Shown in pieces: positions 28,951-38,207 of a DNA stretch of 64,000 bases. The number at the start of each line of letters is the position of its first letter. Positions within the stretch are counted from its first letter, which is position 1. Origin of the DNA: Glaciimonas sp. PCH181 (GTDB lineage: Bacteria > Pseudomonadota > Gammaproteobacteria > Burkholderiales > Burkholderiaceae_D). A model generated the notes under the pieces. That model saw only the letters and a list, made by a program, of their open reading frames with translations, was not told the origin of the DNA and did no database searches. Location of the stretch: contig NZ_PYFP01000001.1 of the NCBI RefSeq assembly GCF_003056055.1, positions 2,294,001 through 2,358,000 of the forward strand. Reading direction: 5' to 3'. The translations under genes and the position numbers were made by a program.

Positions 28951-30276
28951 GTGAGTACCTTATTTATTCGGCTGCCAGCACGGGCCACGCTTAATTCATG
29001 TCATCCAATCGATGCATTTCACGCCGTCGCAGGGCCGTCTCTGCCAGATTGTAGTTACGCCCTGATTTCCAGGCAGAGCAGCATAATCCGCTCTGGCAAT
29101 AAACAACTATCCGGTTTAGCCGAAGAAATCAGCGCATCCACACGCGTCGTGCTAATCCTGGCTGCGGTTGATGTCACCTTATTACAAATGCCCGTACCGC
29201 CAATGTCGGACGCCAAACTCAAGATGGCGCTGCCCCATCTGATAGAGGAGCAATTGCTGGTAGATCCCGGCGACTGCATCATTGTCGCTGCGCGTAAGAA
29301 AAAAAATGCAGCACCCAATGCAAACATCACCGCAACCGACAATAGAAGACTAATCGGTGTCGTGCAGCGCGACTGGCTGACGTTGCTGGTCCAGACAGTG
29401 CAAGCCCTCGGAGGGCATCAGCTTCACACAGTGCCTGCGCAACTTTGTTTGCCCATTGATGATGTCGGTGCTGCCATTGCTGCGGTGTCCGATCGAGGTG
29501 ACGTAAATGAAATCACACTGCGGATTGCGGCTGATGACGGATGCGGCTGGTTGGCATCTAGCGTGCCCGGCCAGCCGATAGCGCAAGAAGTAGTCGATGG
29601 CTTAACCGCTATTTTGCCGCAACGCGCCATAACGCTATATGTCCCGGCATCAAGCGTTTCGGCCTATCAGGAATCTGCTGCAGGACAAGTCAGCGTGCGT
29701 GAGGATGACTGGTCGCTCTGGATTACCGGCGCACAAAAATTGATCAGCGACGGTGGCCTCGATTTGATGCAAGGACTCAACACGCAAGCCGCCACAACTG
29801 CTGTGAGTTGGCGTCGCTGGCGCTGGCCGATAGTACTGGCAACGCTACTGCTATTAATCAATATCATCAGCCTGAATGTGGAATGGTGGCAGATGCAATA
29901 TGAAGCCCGCGGCATACGCGCTGGCATGCTGCAAAGCTACCGCATCGCCAATCCAAGTGCGACCGTCATCATCGACCCCATCGCACAAATGCAACAAAAA
30001 ATCAGCGCTGCCAGAAGCGATAACGGACATGTTGCGTCGGACGATTTTGTCGCCCTTGCAGCTAATCTGGCCGATGCCCTGGCAACCGCGCCACAGAATC
30101 CCGCGCATGGCACGATTGATAGTCTCGAATACCGAGATCAACAATTACTCGTGCATTTTAAAACATCTGCGGATGCCGACGCCGCTGAAGCCGGCCTGCA
30201 AAAAGTCCGCGACACCAAGCAGTTCAGGCTATCAAAACCAAGTGCAGCCGCCTTGCAAATCGGAATCAACCCATGA
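28951..30276 (+). CDS. gspL: Type II secretion inner-membrane protein GspL
   Basis: This 441-residue protein starts at a GTG (MSTLFIRLPARA), the usual GspL N-terminus in Burkholderiales. It has an actin-like cytoplasmic domain, one membrane segment (WPIVLATLLLLINIISLNV, about residues 294-312), then a periplasmic ferredoxin-like domain. It anchors the ATPase GspE to the inner-membrane platform and binds GspM. The GTG overlaps the stop of a 5-codon ORF beginning right after gspK (28937-28954), which could couple its translation. Its end overlaps gspM by 4 bases. Confidence 0.93.
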   Translation: MSTLFIRLPARATLNSCHPIDAFHAVAGPSLPDCSYALISRQSSIIRSGNKQLSGLAEEISASTRVVLILAAVDVTLLQMPVPPMSDAKLKMALPHLIEEQLLVDPGDCIIVAARKKKNAAPNANITATDNRRLIGVVQRDWLTLLVQTVQALGGHQLHTVPAQLCLPIDDVGAAIAAVSDRGDVNEITLRIAADDGCGWLASSVPGQPIAQEVVDGLTAILPQRAITLYVPASSVSAYQESAAGQVSVREDDWSLWITGAQKLISDGGLDLMQGLNTQAATTAVSWRRWRWPIVLATLLLLINIISLNVEWWQMQYEARGIRAGMLQSYRIANPSATVIIDPIAQMQQKISAARSDNGHVASDDFVALAANLADALATAPQNPAHGTIDSLEYRDQQLLVHFKTSADADAAEAGLQKVRDTKQFRLSKPSAAALQIGINP

Positions 30277-30791
30277 TGCGAACAACAGAAAAATTGCGGG
30301 CTTCGCTAAATGCGTTCTGGTCTCAACGCGACCAACGCGAACGACGCCTGCTTCGTTCAGCAAGTGTCATCATCGTGCTAGTACTGATTTATCTGGTCGG
30401 TATCAATCCAGCACTGCAAGGGCGTACAAGACTACAAAAAGAATTGCCCAATTTGCGTCAACAATCGGCGCAATTGCAGGCACTGATCGTCAAGGCTGCA
30501 GCTTTACCGCCACCTCAGACGCCAGGCACAGCGCCACCTCCAAAAGAAGGATTGACAGCATTGCTCAGCAGCAAAGGCCTAAAGCCGCAAAGCATCGCGG
30601 TGAGTGGCGACAGCGCCAAGCTGACCTTTTCGGGTATCGCTTTTTCGGCTTTATTTGACTGGCTTAACGAAGCGCAGAAAACCGAACATTGGAAGGTTGT
30701 CGATGCCAGCATCAACGCGTCCGGCGGCGCAACAACGCAACCAGATAGCGTCAACGCCACCGTCACGCTATCGCGGCAATCTAATGAATAA
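30273..30791 (+). CDS. gspM: Type II secretion inner-membrane protein GspM
   Basis: This 172-residue protein has the GspM layout: a cytoplasmic N-terminus FWSQRDQRERRLL (about residues 14-26), one membrane segment (ASVIIVLVLIYLVGINP, about 30-46), a coiled-coil stretch and a C-terminal periplasmic ferredoxin-like domain. It pairs with GspL in the assembly platform. It overlaps gspL by 4 bases, and a 32-codon ORF bridges it to gspN. Confidence 0.94.
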   Translation: MMRTTEKLRASLNAFWSQRDQRERRLLRSASVIIVLVLIYLVGINPALQGRTRLQKELPNLRQQSAQLQALIVKAAALPPPQTPGTAPPPKEGLTALLSSKGLKPQSIAVSGDSAKLTFSGIAFSALFDWLNEAQKTEHWKVVDASINASGGATTQPDSVNATVTLSRQSNE

Positions 30792-30882
30792 TCGGCAGAG
30801 TACGGGTCAAGCCTTGCGTGGATCAAATAGCAGTGATTTTCAGCGGACTATTTCGATGCTAATGCGGTCGGTGCGCACGTGA
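30784..30882 (+). CDS. Bridging 32-codon ORF between gspM and gspN (doubtful)
   Basis: The ORF starts inside the last codons of gspM and its TGA overlaps the ATG of gspN (TGATG). The product (MNNRQSTGQALRGSNSSDF...) has no visible domain. No strong ribosome-binding site is evident before its ATG. It may only serve to carry ribosomes to gspN; it is listed because of the exact overlaps at both ends. Confidence 0.25.
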   Translation: MNNRQSTGQALRGSNSSDFQRTISMLMRSVRT

Positions 30883-31667
30883 TGAGAACGTTCATTAAAG
30901 CAGGCATATGGACCGGTGCTGCTGTGCTCAGCGTATTGCTAAGCGTGTTGGTTTTTCTGCCAGCGGCATGGCTGGCACCGCTGGCAGAAAACGCCACCAA
31001 CGGCAGAATCACGCTGGGCGATGCGCAAGGTTCTTTGTGGCGCGGTTCGGCCTTTATCGGTGCCGCGCCCAGCGGCAAAGATGCGGTGATGCCGCTGCTG
31101 CCGGGTCGCTTTAACTGGCGTCTTACGCCGCTGGTATTGATCGGCCGAGTAGACGCACGTCTGGAAAATCCGCAGGTACTCTCGGAACCGGTCAGCATCC
31201 GTGGCAACTGGCATGAGTGGACCATCACTGCCTCCAGCATGGCATTGCCAGCCGAACGATTGGCGGCATTGGGTGCGCCGTTAAATACGTTGCAACCATC
31301 CGGCAAACTGCGCTTAAGTTGGGCGCAACTCACGCTTGCACGGCAGGCGGATGGAGTTGATTGTTATGGCGACATGATGCTCGATATGCTGACAATGACA
31401 ACCCGTTTAACCCCGCTCACACCGCTGGGGAGTTATCGCCTCAAACTTAACTGGCAAGGCAGGCGTGCAGGAATGACGCTACAAACATTGAACGGCGCAC
31501 TGGTGCTGGCCGGGAACGGCAGCATCGATCAGGATCATTTTCAATTTTCCGGGACCGCGCAAGCGGCGGCAGGGCAGGAAGAAACACTCGCAGGCTTACT
31601 GGGATTTTTAGGTCAGCCGCGCTGGGTAGATGGCAAAAAAATTATCGGACTAGAGTTCAAATCATGA
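30882..31667 (+). CDS. gspN: Type II secretion protein GspN
   Basis: This 261-residue protein has one N-terminal membrane segment (about residues 7-29) followed by a periplasmic beta-rich domain with LGDAQGSLWRGSAFIG (about residues 45-60), the GspN hallmark. GspN is dispensable in some systems and its role is not settled. An in-frame GTG directly precedes the ATG. The stop overlaps the gspD start (ATGA). Confidence 0.9.
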   Translation: MRTFIKAGIWTGAAVLSVLLSVLVFLPAAWLAPLAENATNGRITLGDAQGSLWRGSAFIGAAPSGKDAVMPLLPGRFNWRLTPLVLIGRVDARLENPQVLSEPVSIRGNWHEWTITASSMALPAERLAALGAPLNTLQPSGKLRLSWAQLTLARQADGVDCYGDMMLDMLTMTTRLTPLTPLGSYRLKLNWQGRRAGMTLQTLNGALVLAGNGSIDQDHFQFSGTAQAAAGQEETLAGLLGFLGQPRWVDGKKIIGLEFKS

Positions 31668-33811
31668 AAAACATAACCCGTCACACATACTCCTCAGCAC
31701 GCAATGCCAAGGCCGCTGCGATCGCGCTGGCCACCTGCTTTACGCTCATTACAGCACAGCCGTCACTGGCAGCAAACGGCGACGACAATGCTCGCGGCCA
31801 GGCCGTCATGAATTTCGTTGGCGCTGATATAGTATCGGTGATCAAAGCTGTCGGGCTGTACACGAATACCACGTTTATAGTCGATCCAAGAGTTAAAGGA
31901 ACCATCAATTTAGTTTCCGAAAAGCCGTTAACCAAAGCCGATGCATTTGCATTGCTGGCATCCACCCTGCGCTTGCAAGGTTATGCCGTCGTGCGTGGCG
32001 ATGGTTTTGCCAAGGTCGTGCCAGAGGTAGACGCCAAGTTACAACTCCCAGCCAGCAGTAACGTCCCCATCAAGGGCGATCAGATCGCTACCCGTATTTT
32101 TTCATTGAATTATGAATCGGCCAACAATATCTTGCCCATTCTACGGCCCTTGATTTCACCCAACAATACGATTAATGTCAATCCGGGCAACAACACTTTA
32201 GTTGTTACCGACTATGCCGAAAATCTACAGCGACTGGGAAAAATGATCGCGGCACTCGATGTGCCAGCAGTCAGTGATCTGGACGTCATTCCGATCCGCT
32301 ATGCAGTCGCCAGCGATATAGCAGTGATGGTGAGTAAATTACTGGATACCGGCGCAACTGCGTCGGCGGGTGGCGGTGCCAGCGACGGCCGCATCGTTAT
32401 TCTGGCCGATTCCAGAACCAACTCGGTGATCCTTCGTGCACCATCAAGTGGCCGCGCTAATCTGGCAAAATCGCTGATCGCCAAGCTCGATCAACCGACC
32501 GCACAAGTCGGTAACGTTCACGTCGTTTATCTACGCAATGCCGATGCGGTAAAACTGGCACGCACGCTGCGCAATATGGTGACGCTCGAGACTTCCGCGA
32601 CGATCGCTTCAGCATCGACTGCCGCCCCCAACTCAGGCTCGAACTCGGGCGGCATGCTACAAACATCGACAGGTGGATCAACATCTGCCATCACTGCAAA
32701 TTCCGGCACTTCTTCGCAAGCAACGGACGCGCACGGTGCTGGTTTCATTCAAGCGGATGAGACGACCAATACCCTCATCATTACCGCCAGCGAGCCGGTG
32801 TATCGTAATCTGCGCGGCGTCATCGACCAACTCGATACGCGCCGTGCGCAAGTCTATGTCGAGGCATTGATCGTTGAAGTAACCGACACGCTAACCGCGC
32901 AATTAGGCGTGCAATGGCTAGGATTAAGCGGCAACAGCAGCAGCGCGTATCGCGTCGGCGGTGGCACCAGTTTTGGCACCGGCGGTGACAATATCGTGAA
33001 TCAGGCATTATCACTAAGCGCAAGCACGGCCACTGCAGTACCGCCCAGCAATGGTTTAACGATAGGCATATTCAGACAGATTGCTGGAAAAATCGGCCTC
33101 GGTGCGCTAGCCCATGCGCTTGATGGCAAAGATGGCAGCAGCGTTTTATCGATGCCTAATTTGCTGACACTAGACAACGAAGAAGCAAAAATTATTGTCG
33201 GTCAGAATGTCCCGTTCATTACCGGCTCCTACGTCCCCAATTCAGGCGGCGCTGCACAGAATCCGTTCCAGACTATCGAGCGCAAAGATGTCGGCGTTGC
33301 GTTGCGCGTGAAACCGCATATCTCGGAAGGCGGCACGGTCCGCATGGAAATTTCGCAAGAAGTGTCCAGCGTCGACCCGACCAGTCTGACGAATGCGGCA
33401 GGATTGACGACCAATAAACGTTCGCTCGATACCAATGTCGTGATGGAAGACGGCGAAATCATTGTGCTCGGCGGTCTGATCGGTGACAACAAATCTGGCT
33501 CGGTACAAAAAGTACCATTGCTAGGCGATCTGCCCTTTATCGGCAACTTCTTTAAATATCAAAGTGGCTCCAGAGCCAAAACCAATCTGATGATTTTCTT
33601 ACGTCCAACCGTGATCCGAAACAAGGATCAAAGCGGCACGGTAGTAGCAAACCGCTACGACTACATGCGTCAGGCACAAATCAGCGCGGAACCGGAAAAA
33701 AGCCTGCTAAAGGATTTTGGTTCAGCCGTCGTGCCCACGCAAGACTTGGGTGGCCCTTTTATGCAGCTGCCCCCAAAATCCACCCAACCAGTGTTGGATA
33801 ACACGCCATGA
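31664..33811 (+). CDS. gspD: Type II secretion outer-membrane secretin GspD
   Basis: This 715-residue protein has a signal peptide (to about residue 37), an N0 domain (MNFVGADIVSVIKAVGLYT), N1-N3 domains with a Ser/Gly/Asn-rich insert near residues 320-350, and the C-terminal secretin core with VPFITGSYVP and VPLLGDLPFIGNFFKY (about residues 615-635). It forms the outer-membrane channel for folded exoproteins. No pilotin gene is visible in the window. Its stop overlaps the gspE start. Confidence 0.98.
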   Translation: MKNITRHTYSSARNAKAAAIALATCFTLITAQPSLAANGDDNARGQAVMNFVGADIVSVIKAVGLYTNTTFIVDPRVKGTINLVSEKPLTKADAFALLASTLRLQGYAVVRGDGFAKVVPEVDAKLQLPASSNVPIKGDQIATRIFSLNYESANNILPILRPLISPNNTINVNPGNNTLVVTDYAENLQRLGKMIAALDVPAVSDLDVIPIRYAVASDIAVMVSKLLDTGATASAGGGASDGRIVILADSRTNSVILRAPSSGRANLAKSLIAKLDQPTAQVGNVHVVYLRNADAVKLARTLRNMVTLETSATIASASTAAPNSGSNSGGMLQTSTGGSTSAITANSGTSSQATDAHGAGFIQADETTNTLIITASEPVYRNLRGVIDQLDTRRAQVYVEALIVEVTDTLTAQLGVQWLGLSGNSSSAYRVGGGTSFGTGGDNIVNQALSLSASTATAVPPSNGLTIGIFRQIAGKIGLGALAHALDGKDGSSVLSMPNLLTLDNEEAKIIVGQNVPFITGSYVPNSGGAAQNPFQTIERKDVGVALRVKPHISEGGTVRMEISQEVSSVDPTSLTNAAGLTTNKRSLDTNVVMEDGEIIVLGGLIGDNKSGSVQKVPLLGDLPFIGNFFKYQSGSRAKTNLMIFLRPTVIRNKDQSGTVVANRYDYMRQAQISAEPEKSLLKDFGSAVVPTQDLGGPFMQLPPKSTQPVLDNTP

Positions 33812-35253
33812 CATTTTCGCCAGCAGCTTCAGATAGCCGATTGTTACCTTATGCATTTGCGCGTAAATTCTCGTTGCTCGCGCATCATCCGGCCGGACTC
33901 GAAGGCCCGCTTGAACTGTTGGTATCAGCGCATACACAGACCAGCGCGATTGCAGAAGTCGGCAGACTGTTCGGCCCAATCCGCATGCGTACCATGCCAT
34001 CCGATCAGCTTGATGCGGCTATCGCCAAAGCCTATGCCGGTGGCGGTGGCGATGCAGCACAGGTGGTGGATGACATTGAGACCGATTTTGATCTTGCCAA
34101 GCTGATGCAGGATTTACCAGCCATTCAGGATTTGCTGGAATCCTCCGATGATGCGCCGGTGATCCGCATGATCAATGCGCTATTAACACAGGCGCTGCGT
34201 GAAGGCGCTTCGGATATTCATATAGAACCTTTTGAACAAATTTCGGTTGTACGCTTTCGGATTGATGGCAATCTGCGGGACGTGGTGCGACCTAAAAAAG
34301 CCATCCACGCTGCATTAATTTCTCGCATTAAAATCATGGCGCAACTGGATATCGCAGAAAAACGATTGCCGCAAGACGGCCGCATCACGCTACGTGTTGG
34401 TGGCAAGCCCGTGGATGTCCGCGTCTCCACGCTACCAACTGGCCACGGCGAACGCGCCGTCCTACGCTTACTGGACAAAGAAGCTGCGCAGCTAGACCTG
34501 CAGCATCTCGGCATGAGCGATGACATGCAACAGACCTTCAGCCAACTGCTGGCGCAACCGCATGGCATCGTATTAGTAACCGGACCAACCGGCTCCGGCA
34601 AAACTACGACCTTATACGCCGCGCTGGCGCAACTCAACACCAATAGCGTGAATATTCTGACGGTCGAAGATCCCATCGAATACGCCTTGGCGGGGGTCGG
34701 TCAGACTCAGGTCAATGCGCGCATCGATATGAGCTTCGCCAAAGCACTCCGCGCGATATTGCGGCAAGATCCTGACGTGATTATGATTGGAGAAATCCGC
34801 GATCTGGAAACCGCGCAAATTGCCGTGCAGGCTTCACTGACCGGTCATCTGGTATTGGCAACACTGCACACCAACGATTCCGCCGCCGCTGTGACTCGCT
34901 TGCTAGACATGGGGATTGAACCGTTTTTGTTATCGTCCTCTCTACTCGGGGTAGTAGCGCAACGTCTGGTACGCAAACTGTGTACGCATTGTCGACGCCA
35001 GGACGGACAACAATGGCAAGCAGTCGGTTGCGAACAATGCGGCCATACCGGCTATCAAGGGCGCGTCGGCGTCTATGAACTGTTGCTTGCCACCGATGAC
35101 ATTCAGTCGTTGATCCATAACCGCGCATCCGAAGCCGATATCCAGAAAGCCGCACAACGCAACGGCATGCAGACCATGCGTCAAGACGGCGAACGTTGGC
35201 TGCTTGACGGTGCCACCACGCAAGCCGAGTTGCTACGTGTGACCAAGGAGTAA
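33808..35253 (+). CDS. gspE: Type II secretion ATPase GspE
   Basis: This 481-residue cytoplasmic ATPase has Walker A GPTGSGKT at residues 259-266, an Asp box/Walker B DPDVIMIGEIRD near 322, and a His box LATLHTNDSAAA near 350. A zinc-binding C-x2-C pair occurs at 392/395 (CTHC) and 408/411 (CEQC); the family form is a tetracysteine motif. The N-terminal N1E-type domain covers about 1-130. It powers pseudopilus assembly. It overlaps gspD by 4 bases, and gspF follows after 4 bases. Confidence 0.98.
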   Translation: MTFSPAASDSRLLPYAFARKFSLLAHHPAGLEGPLELLVSAHTQTSAIAEVGRLFGPIRMRTMPSDQLDAAIAKAYAGGGGDAAQVVDDIETDFDLAKLMQDLPAIQDLLESSDDAPVIRMINALLTQALREGASDIHIEPFEQISVVRFRIDGNLRDVVRPKKAIHAALISRIKIMAQLDIAEKRLPQDGRITLRVGGKPVDVRVSTLPTGHGERAVLRLLDKEAAQLDLQHLGMSDDMQQTFSQLLAQPHGIVLVTGPTGSGKTTTLYAALAQLNTNSVNILTVEDPIEYALAGVGQTQVNARIDMSFAKALRAILRQDPDVIMIGEIRDLETAQIAVQASLTGHLVLATLHTNDSAAAVTRLLDMGIEPFLLSSSLLGVVAQRLVRKLCTHCRRQDGQQWQAVGCEQCGHTGYQGRVGVYELLLATDDIQSLIHNRASEADIQKAAQRNGMQTMRQDGERWLLDGATTQAELLRVTKE

Positions 35254-35257
35254 CAGC

Positions 35258-36478
35258 GTGCCAGCATTTCGTTACGAAGCGGTCGACGCCATCGGTGCCA
35301 CGATCAAAGGCGTACTCAACGCCGACAGCGCAAAAGCGGCCAGAATCGATTTGCGTGCGCAAGGCCTGTTGCCAATTTCGGTCGATGCGATTGCCCAGCA
35401 AATTGATGCGACAGGCAACCCGCAACGGCGTGGTTTTGGTGAGCGCCTGTCGACCATCGAAATCGCCCTATTCACACGTCAGTTAGCAAGTTTACTCGAA
35501 GCCGGGCTGCCGCTGGAACAGGCCTTAACTGCCTTGCTGGAACAGGCCGAACGCACCTATCAGCGCGATCTGATCGCCTCGATTCGCTCGGATGTCACTG
35601 GCGGCGCGTCGCTATCGGCAGCACTGGCAGCGCATCCGCGCGATTTTGCCGACATCTATCGGGCGCTAGTCGCCTCGGGTGAGCAAATCGGTCAACTGTC
35701 ACGCGTCTTGTCCAGACTGGCCGATTACATCGAACGACGTAATACCTTGGTACAAAAAATAAAACTGGCATTCACCTATCCGGCAATCGTCACCGTGGTC
35801 GCCTTTGTCATTGTGATTTTTCTATTGACCTACGTCGTACCGCAGATTGTGGCCGTGTTTGCCAACACCAAACAGAAGCTGCCGTTACTGACGATATTAA
35901 TGCTGGCGGTCTCCGATTTTGTGCGACATTACGGCTTGATAGTATTGGCAATAGTCATCGCTGCGGTCTTCAGCTGGCGCTCGGCATTAAAAAATCCGCA
36001 GACTAAAATGCGTTGGCATACCTGGTTATTGGGTGCGCCGCTTTACGGAAGATTTGAACGCAGCCTCAATACGGCGCGCTTTGCCAGCACGCTTGCCATT
36101 ACCACAGGCTCCGGCGTACCGATTCTGAAGGCACTCCAAACCAGTCGCGATACCTTATCCAACGTCGCCATGCGGCAACAAGTCGATACTGCGGCCGCCA
36201 ACGTCAGCGAAGGGGTTGGTCTGGCCCAGGCGTTAGCGCGTTACAAGCACTTTCCACCGATGCTGATTCACATGATCAGAGCGGGCGAAGCCACCGGAGA
36301 ATTACCCGCCATGCTAGACCGCGCCGCCAACGCACAAGAGCAAGACCTGGAACGGCGCGCCATGATGCTTGCCGGTTTGCTAGAGCCTGCATTAATTCTG
36401 GCGATGGGCGTCGTGGTACTGCTGATCGTATTAGCCGTGCTGATGCCAATCATTGAAATCAACCAGTTGGTACGTTAA
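35258..36478 (+). CDS. gspF: Type II secretion inner-membrane platform protein GspF
   Basis: This 406-residue protein starts at GTG (MPAFRYEAVDAIGATIKG), matching the family beginning. It has two cytoplasmic T2SSF domains (about residues 70-190 and 270-395) and three membrane segments (about 171-190, 222-240 and 376-396). It forms the core of the inner-membrane platform together with GspL and GspM. It is closely spaced after gspE. Confidence 0.97.
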   Translation: MPAFRYEAVDAIGATIKGVLNADSAKAARIDLRAQGLLPISVDAIAQQIDATGNPQRRGFGERLSTIEIALFTRQLASLLEAGLPLEQALTALLEQAERTYQRDLIASIRSDVTGGASLSAALAAHPRDFADIYRALVASGEQIGQLSRVLSRLADYIERRNTLVQKIKLAFTYPAIVTVVAFVIVIFLLTYVVPQIVAVFANTKQKLPLLTILMLAVSDFVRHYGLIVLAIVIAAVFSWRSALKNPQTKMRWHTWLLGAPLYGRFERSLNTARFASTLAITTGSGVPILKALQTSRDTLSNVAMRQQVDTAAANVSEGVGLAQALARYKHFPPMLIHMIRAGEATGELPAMLDRAANAQEQDLERRAMMLAGLLEPALILAMGVVVLLIVLAVLMPIIEINQLVR

Positions 36479-36511
36479 AAACTTGCCACGTTTAAGACCG
36501 CCCCCAAATAT

Positions 36512-37027
36512 ATGAGCAACTCTCTCGACAGAAATATCCATAGCGCGCTACGACGTTATTCCAAGCGCTTACCCGGATTAGTGAGTCTGATTTTATTTAT
36601 GCTGTTGTGCGCATGTATCGCTTATTGGATGATGCAATTCATTAAACCGCCAGTACGCGCCATCACGGCCGCACCAACAGCTGATATCGCGCAGATCGAC
36701 ACCTCACAAGGAATGCGATTGTTCGGCGCACAAGGCACCGCAACCATCATCAGCAACTACCAATTAACAGGTGTAGTCGTCGCCAAAATAGCTGCGGAAA
36801 GTAGTGCAATACTCAGCGTCGATGGCAAGCCGCCGCAAGCAGTTATGCAAGGCAAAGAACTGTTGCCGGGAGTTATTATCCAGGAAGTGCACGCGAACTA
36901 TGTACTAGTGTCTGAAGGTGGGATTTCAAAACGGGTAATGCTCCCCAATGATGCAGCCGCGAAGTTAGAGCTGACGACTGTATCAACAACAGAAGTTCCC
37001 GCCGCACCCGGGGAACGCAAATTTTAA
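36512..37027 (+). CDS. gspC: Type II secretion inner-membrane protein GspC
   Basis: This 171-residue protein has a short cytoplasmic tail, one membrane segment (SLILFMLLCACIAYWMM, about residues 25-41), and a periplasmic homology region with LFGAQG, YQLTGVV and KPPQAVMQGKELLPGVIIQEV (about 70-120). It connects the inner-membrane platform to the secretin. The PDZ or coiled-coil extension of long GspC proteins is absent. Its place at the 3' end of the cluster, 33 bp after gspF, is unusual. Confidence 0.9.
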   Translation: MSNSLDRNIHSALRRYSKRLPGLVSLILFMLLCACIAYWMMQFIKPPVRAITAAPTADIAQIDTSQGMRLFGAQGTATIISNYQLTGVVVAKIAAESSAILSVDGKPPQAVMQGKELLPGVIIQEVHANYVLVSEGGISKRVMLPNDAAAKLELTTVSTTEVPAAPGERKF

Positions 37028-37596
37028 ACTCGGCCGTCGGTCAGTTTTTTTAATTTCCACCGAATGGTGAGCAATTCTGTCAGTGGCGCAGTTCATTAAA
37101 CTGCACCATCAACTGCGCCAAATACAAATCCAACTGACAATTGATGGCCTTGCATTTTCTGCTTACCAAAGACTGGCACGGCGCCAGATAGTGTGAATCA
37201 GGCTGTGCTGATACGCCTGATCTGGCTGCGCTCCCTTAATCTGCGCATCGTGCCTGATGACTGATCATGACCTCCATCAGTGACATCGCAGGGCGCAGGT
37301 CCTTTAGAGAAAATATGTATTCCAAGAAATTTACAGCATCGATTATTGGTACGCCGCTCCTGTCAATTAGCTTCCAGGTATCTCCTGCGCAGTAGTCTCT
37401 AATCAAACGTAAATAACTTCAACATGCCCCGATTTTCCGGCGGCAAAAAAAAAGAAAACTCTCAGTTAAGGACCGACTTTATCCAATTTTATGATTACGT
37501 AAAGCTCGCCATAGTTTTATCGGCAATAGACAAAATTTATGCGTTTATTCATATTCGATACAAGACGAGCGGTAACAAAAATTGAGGGAGTAATAG
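37028..37596. other. Non-coding stretch after the gsp cluster
   Basis: These 569 bp have no ORF with a ribosome-binding site. A 9-bp inverted repeat (GGCGCAGTT/AACTGCGCC at 37085-37093 and 37111-37119) lies 60 bp past gspC without a T-run. The end contains GAGGGAG, the ribosome-binding site of the following gene. Confidence 0.5.
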
Positions 37597-37943
37597 TTGA
37601 AATATCCATATTTAAACAGGCGTTCTTTACTAGCAATAGGCTTAATCGCATCATTCATTGCCCCCGCCTTTTCGACCACATTAATTGAAGCCGATAATGC
37701 CCCTAAAAAATTGTCGGTACAGGCACAGATAATGCAGCCGACACATGGTGGGAATCTTATGCTGATCAGACAGGCTTTGTCGAAGCATTAACCCATATTG
37801 AATTTAGCCTTGAGATGCTACGCAAAGATCCGGCACAGGCAATAAAGGATTCTGCCGATAGCCGTACCTCATTGTATTGGCTCAAACGGGCGCAGTTCTA
37901 CAAACGCTGCCAAATACTGCAATGCCCTCCCCTAAAAGCCTGA
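37597..37943 (+). pseudogene. Small exported protein gene interrupted by a frameshift at an A6 tract
   Basis: A TTG start with GGGAG 6 nt upstream opens a signal-peptide-like sequence (MKYPYLNRRSLLAIGLIASF then IAPAFSTTLIEADNAP). In this frame the ORF stops after 64 codons. One base of slip at A6 (37705-37710) opens the other frame, which runs 76 codons to TGA at 37941-37943 and looks protein-like (DTWWESYADQTGF, HIEFSLEMLRKDP, LYWLKRAQFYKRC). With seven A instead of six the product would be 115 residues, with two Cys near the C-terminus. It may be a true pseudogene, a sequencing error, or a slippage site. Family not recognised. Confidence 0.6.
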
Positions 37944-38207
37944 CGTCCAGTATTTTTGATCTCTGCGATAAGCCCGCTAACAGTGATAGATTGGCAACGA
38001 ATCTCAGATCATTGAGACGCTTTATCCTCCGCCAGTGATGGTGCAGCACTACAATCGCAATTATCCTTTTTTCAACGTACATTTATGGCAATTTTTCCTT
38101 TGGGCAACAGTCTCTCAGACGCACTACGACTCCCAGAAACCCGTGCATAATATCGCTCTAGTTATCATTGAAATGCATTCTTTTTCGCTGCTATAGGAGC
38201 AACAAAT

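Noticed and set aside
34781..35425. 214-codon minus-strand ORF across the gspE-gspF junction
   Set aside because: It is antisense to two well-recognised genes, lacks a ribosome-binding site, and its Arg-rich composition is that of a shadow frame.
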